Origin: Actinomycetes bacterium
GTDB lineage: Bacteria; Actinomycetota; Actinomycetes; S36-B12
NCBI GenBank assembly: GCA_030425745.1
Contig: JAUHZW010000045.1
Span: forward strand, 1-12,164
Reading direction: 5' to 3'
DNA length: 12,164 nucleotides
The stretch's first letter is position 1; each line of letters opens with the position of its first letter. Below are positions 6,691 through 12,164 of the stretch, one piece after another. The notes beneath the pieces were generated by a model. It did not search any database, was not told where the DNA came from, and saw only the letters and a list, made by a program, of their open reading frames with translations. A program made the position numbers and the translations under genes.

Positions 6691-8271
6691 GTGCCTGTGA
6701 CAAAATCGTTACCAAGCGAGTCACCCCCCGCGACCACCCTGGGCGGGGTCGTGACGCTGGCCTCCCTCGATCAGGTCGGCGGAGGAGCCGTCGATCCACG
6801 CGCACTGATCCTCGGCGCCTGCCTCGCGGAGGGCAGCGACGGGCTGTCGGCCCTCGAGCCCGGTTGGCTCGTGGCCACCGATGGCCGTCCGCTGGCCGAT
6901 GCCACCGATCCGGAACTGCGCGGCTTCGTCCGTGAGGCGGCAGCGCGCCAGGCCGCCGGGATCGTCCTGCGGCTCGGCGCGGTGTGGCAGCGGCCGCCGG
7001 AGGCGCTCGTCGACGAGGCCGGGCATGCCCACCTGCCGCTGCTGGTGCTCCCCCCGGAGGCGACCCTGAGCACCTTCCTCCGCCAGGTCAATGAGTCCAC
7101 CGGGATCCACGATGTGGCCGTGCTGAGCACGGCCGTCAGCCTGCAGTCCGAACTCATCGGAGCGCTCAGCGCGAGCGACATGGAGACCGAACTCGTCCGG
7201 CGCATCGCGACGAGCCTGGATGTCTCAGCCGTGCTCTACGACGATCGACAGGATGTGATCGCCGCCCAGGGTGAGGCGCCCGTGCACCTCATCGGTCAGG
7301 TGCTCGAGGGCGCACTCAGCGGCAGCGACGACAGCGACCAGCGTCAGGACGTCGGGCGATGGCAGGTCGCCGTGAGCGAGGTGGCGGTCGAGCCCAGATC
7401 CACCTACCTCGCGCTCGCGTGGCCCGTCGGCAGGGACATCGACAACGGACTCATCCGCTCGACGCGATTCGCCGTAAGGCAACTGATGCGTGCCCATGCG
7501 CGCACGCTTGCGTCAGCCCTCCTCCACGACCAGATCCAGCGTGCCCAAGTGCTGCTGGAACTCCTCGAGGGGGTCTCGGACATCCGGTTGCAGCGCATGC
7601 GCGACGGTCTCGTGCTCCTGCACTTCCCGGCTGAAGGCACCTACCAGGTCCATGTCATCGGGGGCGGCTACGCGGCGGATGGCACGGACACTGAGCCGGA
7701 CCCCGTGCTGTCTCTGGTGCAGTCGCTGGCTGCAGAGCTCAGCACGCCCGCGCTCATGGGGGTCTACGGCGGCGAGTACGCGATCCTGCATGGGGCCAGC
7801 GACGCCTTCACCAACGAGCTGGTCCAGTCGCTCCCTGACCGTGTGCATGGTGCGAGCTCCGCATTCCATGACCTCACTGCTGCGCCTGCCGCACTGCGTC
7901 AGGCTCAGATGTCGATGTCCACCGGACGCCGCACGGGTCACTTCACGCCGTTCCACCGCGTCGGCTTCGTGGACTTCATCCTCGGCCATCTGCCGGTCGA
8001 GACCCTGCAGGACAAGGCCGCTGACGTGCTCGGCGACCTGGCGGCCAACGAGGTGCTCATCGAGACGTTGGTCGAGTACCTGCGCCATGGCTTGGACATC
8101 CAGGAGACCGGACGCGCCATGCATCTGCACCCCAACTCGATCCGGTACCGCCTGTCCAAGGTCGAGGAGCTGCTGGGCCGAACACTCACAGACCCGGAGA
8201 CCATCACGCTGCTGTACCTCACGCTGCATGACACCATCACCCAGCCCAATTCCGATCGGGAGGTCCGCTGA
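6691..8271 (+). CDS. PucR/CdaR-family transcriptional regulator
   Basis: A cytoplasmic DNA-binding regulator of about 526 residues from the GTG at 6691. An N-terminal PucR-type sensor domain (about 16-125) starts TTLGGVVTLASLDQVGGG and contains EPGWLVATDG. A middle region (about 160-260) fits a GAF-like fold, a segment resembling the CdaR GGDEF-like domain lies at about 285-415, and the C-terminal helix-turn-helix is near 455-515. The last part reads LVEYLRHGLDIQETGRAMHLHPNSIRYRL, quoted here as LVEYLRHGLDI then HLHPNSIRYRLSKVEELLGR, the hallmark of PucR family HTH domains. The start is uncertain: GTG 6691 gives a normal N-terminus but its GAGGAAA (6672-6678) is 12 bases away; ATG 6616 and ATG 6562 are in frame, and the latter would place the palindrome inside the gene. 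The gene ends one base before hyuA copy 2, so it is probably co-transcribed with it. Relatives control purine, allantoin, amide or amino acid use. Here it probably senses the substrate or a product and may act on both trains. Confidence 0.92.
   Translation: MPVTKSLPSESPPATTLGGVVTLASLDQVGGGAVDPRALILGACLAEGSDGLSALEPGWLVATDGRPLADATDPELRGFVREAAARQAAGIVLRLGAVWQRPPEALVDEAGHAHLPLLVLPPEATLSTFLRQVNESTGIHDVAVLSTAVSLQSELIGALSASDMETELVRRIATSLDVSAVLYDDRQDVIAAQGEAPVHLIGQVLEGALSGSDDSDQRQDVGRWQVAVSEVAVEPRSTYLALAWPVGRDIDNGLIRSTRFAVRQLMRAHARTLASALLHDQIQRAQVLLELLEGVSDIRLQRMRDGLVLLHFPAEGTYQVHVIGGGYAADGTDTEPDPVLSLVQSLAAELSTPALMGVYGGEYAILHGASDAFTNELVQSLPDRVHGASSAFHDLTAAPAALRQAQMSMSTGRRTGHFTPFHRVGFVDFILGHLPVETLQDKAADVLGDLAANEVLIETLVEYLRHGLDIQETGRAMHLHPNSIRYRLSKVEELLGRTLTDPETITLLYLTLHDTITQPNSDREVR
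8258..8264 (+). promoter_or_regulatory. Ribosome binding site deciding the hyuA copy 2 start
   Basis: GGGAGGT in the last codons of the regulator gene lies eight bases before the ATG at 8273. It supports that start over the in-frame ATG at 8321, which would remove the Arg-rich N-terminus. Confidence 0.75.
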
Positions 8272-8272
8272 C

Positions 8273-10345
8273 ATGGCGGCGAGCACCCGCCGCAGGCGCA
8301 GCCGCGGCCCCAGCCTTCGGATGTCGATCGACGTGGGCGGCACCTTCACCGACCTGTGCGTCCTGGACGACGCCACCGGCGAACTTCGCACCACCAAGGT
8401 CCCGTCTTCGGTGGACGATCCCCTGGCATCCGTCATCCGGGCCATCGAGTCACTGGGGCTGGACCTCTCCACCGTGCAGCAGGTGACGCACAGCACCACC
8501 ATCACCACCAACGCCCTGGTCATGCGCGACTTCCCGCCGGCTGCACTGGTCACCACGCGAGGCTTCCGCGACGTCATCGAGATCCGGGACGGCACGCAGG
8601 AGGACGTCTGGGACGCCTACCACGAAGTCGCGCCTCCGTACATTCGCCGTCGGGACCGCTACGAGGTCACGGAACGGATCGACTACTCCGGCCGGGTGCT
8701 CCAACCCCTCGACCGTGACGGCGCTCGAGCGATCGCAGAGGAGATCTCCGCACGAGGAGCCCAGACGGTCGCGGTGTGCTTCCTCAACTCCTACGCCAAC
8801 GCCCGGCACGAGGAGGAGATGAGAGAGGTCCTCGCAGAGGTCGATCCTGAGATCCACGTCAGCCTCTCCAGCGAAGTCCTCCCGGAGATCAACGAGTACG
8901 AGCGTTTCTCCACGACCGTCGCCAATGCCCTGCTGGGCTCGCTCGTGACCCGGTACATCGGACGTCTGGACGAGTACCTCCGCGATGCCGGCTATCAGGG
9001 TGACCTCCTGCTGATGCACTCCGGTGGCGGGTCGATGACCGCCCCGCTCGCCCAGGCCTTCCCACTGCGGCTGGCGGCCTCCAGCATCGCCGCCGGCGCC
9101 ATGGCCGCCCGCCATGTTGCGCTCCAGTGTGGCTACCAGGACGCGATCGCTCTGGACATGGGCGGCACGAGCTCGGACATCACCCTTGTCCAGGACGGCC
9201 AGGTTCGGGTCACCAAACAGTGGTGGGTCGAGTACGGACACCCCATCTCGTTTCCCGGCGTCGAGTTGGCCACTATCGGGGCCGGTGGCGGCACCATCGC
9301 CTGGGTCGACGAGACCGGTGCCCTGCGTAGCGGGCCGCGCTCAGCCGGTGCGCATCCGGGCCCCGCCTCCTACCTCAGGGGAGGAACGGAGCCCACCAAC
9401 ACCGACGCGAATCTGCTGCTCGGACGCCTGAGCACATCACTGGCCGGCGGCGTCGTCGACCTCGACGCCAAGGCTGCACGCACAGCGATCAACAGCCGGG
9501 TCGCCACGCATCTCGGACTCACCGAGCAGCAGGCAGCGTCGTCGATGATCCAGGTCGCGGACTCCGCGGTCGCGAGTGCCGCACGCCTGCTCCGCCAGGC
9601 CCGACGCTCGCTGTCTCCCAGCGCACCGTTGGTCGCCTTCGGAGGAGCAGGGCCGATGCACGCCGTCGCGATCGCCCGCGAGCTCGGCATCCCCACGGTC
9701 ATCATCCCTCCGAATCCGGGGACCACATCGGCTCTCGGATGCCTGCTCGTGGACATCCGCCATGACTTCACGGCCATGTACCAGGGCACGGCAAGCGACA
9801 TCGACCCGCAGACGCTGGAGGAGCGCTTCCTGCAGATCGAGAGCGAGGCGCGGGAGCGACTCGAGTTCGAGGGGGTCAGCGATCCAGACATCGTCCTGGA
9901 GCGCTCGGTCAGCATGCGCTACCGCGGACAGTGGCGCTCACTCGACATCCCCATGGGGCGAGGCAAGGGAGCGCTGGCCACGGCCATGCAGGTGTTCCAG
10001 GACTCTTACCAGGCTCAGTACGCCTACCGCGATCCCCATGCTCCCGTCGAGCTCCACCAGTTGAGCCTCACAGCGATCGGGCGCTTGCCCGAGGTACCGG
10101 TCAGGAAGCACAAACCTGTCACGACCCGCCCGACGCCGACAGGCCACCGCGATGTCGCCATGGCCGACTCCTCTGATCCGGTACGGACACCCGTCTACGA
10201 CCGAGCCCGGCTTCGCACGGGCCAGCGCATTGCCGGTCCAGCCGTCATCGAGCAGCCCGATGCGACGACGATCGTCCCGCCCGACTTCGGTGTCGTCGTG
10301 GACGAGTGGAGCAACCTTCGAATCAGCGAGGTGAGCAGTTCATGA
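8273..10345 (+). CDS. hyuA: Hydantoinase A/oxoprolinase-family ATPase subunit (HyuA-like), copy 2
   Basis: A 690-residue protein that aligns with copy 1 along its whole length. The two share near-identical stretches such as GFRDVIEIRDGT, PPYIRRRDRYE (KPYIRRRDRYE in copy 1), and PTNTDAN, but differ widely elsewhere, so this is an old duplication and not a recent repeat. The ATP-binding signatures are present: IDVGGTFTD (19-27), HSTTITTNAL, HSGGGSM, DMGGTSSD (295-302) and LVAFGGAGPMH (from 453). Two things differ from copy 1. An Arg-rich leader (STRRRRSRG) precedes the domain, and the stretch before LVAFGGAG is RQARRSLSPSAP where copy 1 has the family-like IRRGYDPREFA. It starts one base after the regulator's stop and shares ATGA with hyuB copy 2, so all three are probably one transcript. 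Function as an ATP-dependent hydantoinase, oxoprolinase, lactamase or carboxylase subunit is by family; the substrate is unknown. Confidence 0.95.
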   Translation: MAASTRRRRSRGPSLRMSIDVGGTFTDLCVLDDATGELRTTKVPSSVDDPLASVIRAIESLGLDLSTVQQVTHSTTITTNALVMRDFPPAALVTTRGFRDVIEIRDGTQEDVWDAYHEVAPPYIRRRDRYEVTERIDYSGRVLQPLDRDGARAIAEEISARGAQTVAVCFLNSYANARHEEEMREVLAEVDPEIHVSLSSEVLPEINEYERFSTTVANALLGSLVTRYIGRLDEYLRDAGYQGDLLLMHSGGGSMTAPLAQAFPLRLAASSIAAGAMAARHVALQCGYQDAIALDMGGTSSDITLVQDGQVRVTKQWWVEYGHPISFPGVELATIGAGGGTIAWVDETGALRSGPRSAGAHPGPASYLRGGTEPTNTDANLLLGRLSTSLAGGVVDLDAKAARTAINSRVATHLGLTEQQAASSMIQVADSAVASAARLLRQARRSLSPSAPLVAFGGAGPMHAVAIARELGIPTVIIPPNPGTTSALGCLLVDIRHDFTAMYQGTASDIDPQTLEERFLQIESEARERLEFEGVSDPDIVLERSVSMRYRGQWRSLDIPMGRGKGALATAMQVFQDSYQAQYAYRDPHAPVELHQLSLTAIGRLPEVPVRKHKPVTTRPTPTGHRDVAMADSSDPVRTPVYDRARLRTGQRIAGPAVIEQPDATTIVPPDFGVVVDEWSNLRISEVSSS
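10328..10345 (+). promoter_or_regulatory. hyuA-hyuB copy 2 junction: ribosome binding site and ATGA overlap
   Basis: GAGGTG (10328-10333) lies eight bases before the hyuB ATG (10342), and the hyuA stop TGA (10343-10345) overlaps that ATG by the shared ATGA. The same arrangement occurs on the other strand at 4423-4438 for copy 1. It suggests coupled translation of the two subunits in equal amounts. Confidence 0.8.
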
Positions 10346-12164
10346 CCCCATCCACGCGACGCCCCCGTGGGAAGCGCCAGCGGGCGATCGACCCCGTCAC
10401 GTTCGAGATCCTGCGGAACTCCTTCATGAACGCTGTAGAGCTGATGGCACAGCAGTTCCGCATGACGTGCCATTCCTTCGTCATCTACGCCAAGGACTTC
10501 TCCTGCAGCCTCGCGGATGCGGAGGGCAACCCGGTGGCGCAGGGCGATCAGGACATCGCTGTGCACATCGGCACACATCACCTCGTGTGCCAGGCCGTCA
10601 TCGAGGCGTTCGGGGACGACATCCATGCGGGAGACGTGTTCGTCACGAACGACCCCTACAGCGGAGGGACCCACTTCAACGATGTTCGAGTGCTCCGACC
10701 GATCTTCGTCGAGGACCAGCTGATCGCATGGGCCATGGCAAACGGCCACTGGAGTGACGTCGGCGGACTGGTGCCCGGATCATTCGATGTGAAGGCTCGA
10801 GAGCACTTCGGTGAAGGGCTGCGGATCACGCCACTGCGCGTGTGGTCCAAGGGCGAACTGCAGCAGGACGTGGCCCGGTTCATCGTCGGCAACACTCGAG
10901 CGCCGCAGGACAATGCCAGCGATCTGAACGCCCAGGCGGAGGCGACCCGGGTGTGCGAGCGCGAGGTGCTGCGCCTCGTCGGTCGCTACGGGCGTGACGT
11001 CGTCACGCAGGCATTCCAGGAGGTCATCGACCACGCCAGTGGTCTGCTGCGAGCACGCGTTGCGGCCCTGCCCGATGGAACCTGGACCACATCGGACTTT
11101 CTGGATGGGGATCCTGCCGCACCCGAGGGGCTCGTGCCGGTGACGGTGTCGCTCACCATCGATGGTGATCGGCTTCGGTACGACCTGACCGGCTCCGGCA
11201 ACGCCGTATCGACCTTCATGAACTCGACGTACGGCTCGACCCTGTCCGGGCTTCTCGCGGGCACCAAGCACTTCTTTCCCGATGTGCCGGTGAATGCCGG
11301 CCTCTACCGGGCGATCGAAGTCGAGCTCGGTCCACCCGGCACCGTCGTCAACGCGGCGTGGCCCACTGCGGTCAGCGGCTTCGTCTCCGGCGTGTTCGAG
11401 AAGCTCGTCAACGCACTGTTCGAGTTGTGGTCGCAGATCCTGCCCGAACGATCCATGGCGTGCTCATTCAATCTGGAATACCTGCTCGTCGGAGGGCGGG
11501 ACATGCGCAGCCGGGACCGGGACATCTTCATGTGGTACGACTGGAATGTGGGTGGCTGGGGCGCCCGCAACGGGCGTGACGGTGCCACCGCGGCCTCTCC
11601 TCTTTTCGGTGCCAGCTTCGCCGCCCAGCCGGTCGAGGGTCAGGAGCGCCTCAACCCCGTGGTCACCACTCACCACCGCATCGTCCCCGACAGCGGTGGC
11701 CCCGGTGAGTTCCGCGGCGGGTGCGGCGTCGACAAGGGCGTCCAGATGGCCGACAGCGCGGCGACCGTGATGTCCTACTGCTGCGACCGCGAGCGCAGCG
11801 TCCCGTGGGGCATCAACGGCGGGCTGCCCTCGACGCCGCAGGGTCTGTGGCTCAACCCGGGGTCGCCCGATGAGCGGTACCTCGGCGCGATCTTCTCGAA
11901 TGAGGAACTCGTCTCCGGTGATGCCTTCTCTCGGGCCAGCGCCGGTGGTGGCGGATACGGGGACCCTCTGCGCCGGAACACGTCTGCCGTTCTTGAGGAC
12001 GTGATTGACGGCTACGTCACGGTCGAGCGTGCGGCCAAGGACTACGGCGTGTCCGTCATCCGCGACGACGCGGGCACCTGGCTCGTGGATGACGACGCCA
12101 CGGCCCGACTACGCGCCACCATACGAGCGGAGCGATGGGCGTGGCTGGACATCGATGCCGAGTC
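10342..12164 (+). CDS. hyuB: Hydantoinase B/oxoprolinase-family subunit (HyuB-like), copy 2 (cut by right edge)
   Basis: The frame is open from the ATG at 10342 to the window end: 607 codons, about 54 short of copy 1, whose alignment suggests only the C-terminal tail is missing. The protein starts MTPSTRRPRGKRQRAIDPVT, an Arg/Lys-rich leader that copy 1 lacks, and then follows copy 1 closely. The presumed metal-site residues are all kept: Asp52 (AKDFSCSL), His111 and Asp114 (NDPYSGGTHFND), His136 (NGHWSD). Other shared blocks are EYLLVGGRD, FMWYDW, GGWGARNGRDG, DSGGPGEFRGGCG, SYCCDRERS and AGGGGYGDPL. No stop or frameshift is seen, so both pairs look functional. It partners HyuA copy 2, made by coupled translation from the same transcript. 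The substrate is unknown. What follows downstream, for instance a small third subunit as in acetone carboxylase or a permease, cannot be seen. Confidence 0.94.
   Translation, partial: MTPSTRRPRGKRQRAIDPVTFEILRNSFMNAVELMAQQFRMTCHSFVIYAKDFSCSLADAEGNPVAQGDQDIAVHIGTHHLVCQAVIEAFGDDIHAGDVFVTNDPYSGGTHFNDVRVLRPIFVEDQLIAWAMANGHWSDVGGLVPGSFDVKAREHFGEGLRITPLRVWSKGELQQDVARFIVGNTRAPQDNASDLNAQAEATRVCEREVLRLVGRYGRDVVTQAFQEVIDHASGLLRARVAALPDGTWTTSDFLDGDPAAPEGLVPVTVSLTIDGDRLRYDLTGSGNAVSTFMNSTYGSTLSGLLAGTKHFFPDVPVNAGLYRAIEVELGPPGTVVNAAWPTAVSGFVSGVFEKLVNALFELWSQILPERSMACSFNLEYLLVGGRDMRSRDRDIFMWYDWNVGGWGARNGRDGATAASPLFGASFAAQPVEGQERLNPVVTTHHRIVPDSGGPGEFRGGCGVDKGVQMADSAATVMSYCCDRERSVPWGINGGLPSTPQGLWLNPGSPDERYLGAIFSNEELVSGDAFSRASAGGGGYGDPLRRNTSAVLEDVIDGYVTVERAAKDYGVSVIRDDAGTWLVDDDATARLRATIRAERWAWLDIDAE

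Noticed and set aside
6574..6712. ACAAAAT occurring twice (near 6575 and 6699) as a possible second repeated operator
   Set aside because: Only seven bases are shared, flanking bases differ, and A-rich heptamers recur easily in a spacer.
7490..8272. Upstream in-frame extension of hyuA copy 2 through the regulator gene
   Set aside because: The extension is Arg/Ser/Cys-rich out-of-frame translation of the regulator. The ATG at 8273 with GGGAGGT upstream is a normal start.
7513..8595. Minus-strand open frame across the regulator and the start of hyuA copy 2
   Set aside because: It spans the junction of two real genes on the other strand and its translation shows no family features.

Overview
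The window looks like a chromosomal stretch from a GC-rich actinobacterium. The codons favour G or C at the third position, most start sites have GGAG-type ribosome binding sites, and the lipoprotein has a short LLAG-C lipobox followed by an Ala/Asp/Glu-rich tether, as is common in Actinomycetota. The genus cannot be told from the sequence. Both edges cut through genes. There is no rRNA, tRNA, mobile element, CRISPR array or prophage signal.

The layout is two divergent gene trains. Reading leftward from about 6.5 kb: hyuA-type ATPase subunit (copy 1, 4423-6477), hyuB-type catalytic subunit (copy 1, 2441-4426), a substrate-binding lipoprotein of the branched-chain amino acid (Liv) ABC transporter class (1033-2388), the ATPase livG (252-992) and the ATPase livF (cut by the left edge). 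Reading rightward: a PucR/CdaR-family regulator (about 6691-8271), a second hyuA (8273-10345) and a second hyuB (10342 to the right edge, about 54 codons short of the length of copy 1). Genes within each train are tightly packed. In both hyuA-hyuB pairs the stop of hyuA and the start of hyuB share an ATGA, so the two subunits are probably made in a coupled way.

The only sizeable non-coding stretch is the divergent region 6478-6690. It holds an almost perfect 25-nt palindrome (12-nt arms around one central base, 6589-6613) that is AT-richer than its surroundings. This is the best candidate operator for the PucR-type regulator and could serve both trains.

Interpretation: an importer with its own binding protein brings in a small polar compound. 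Two related but clearly diverged HyuA/HyuB enzymes then act on it or on a derivative, either by ATP-driven opening of a cyclic amide (hydantoin, oxoproline or lactam) or by ATP-driven ketone carboxylation. The PucR-type protein probably senses the substrate. The family assignments are strong; the substrate is unknown. The most interesting aspects are the duplicated, mirror-image enzyme modules around one regulator, the palindrome between them, and sequence signatures shared by both pairs that differ from the usual family motifs.
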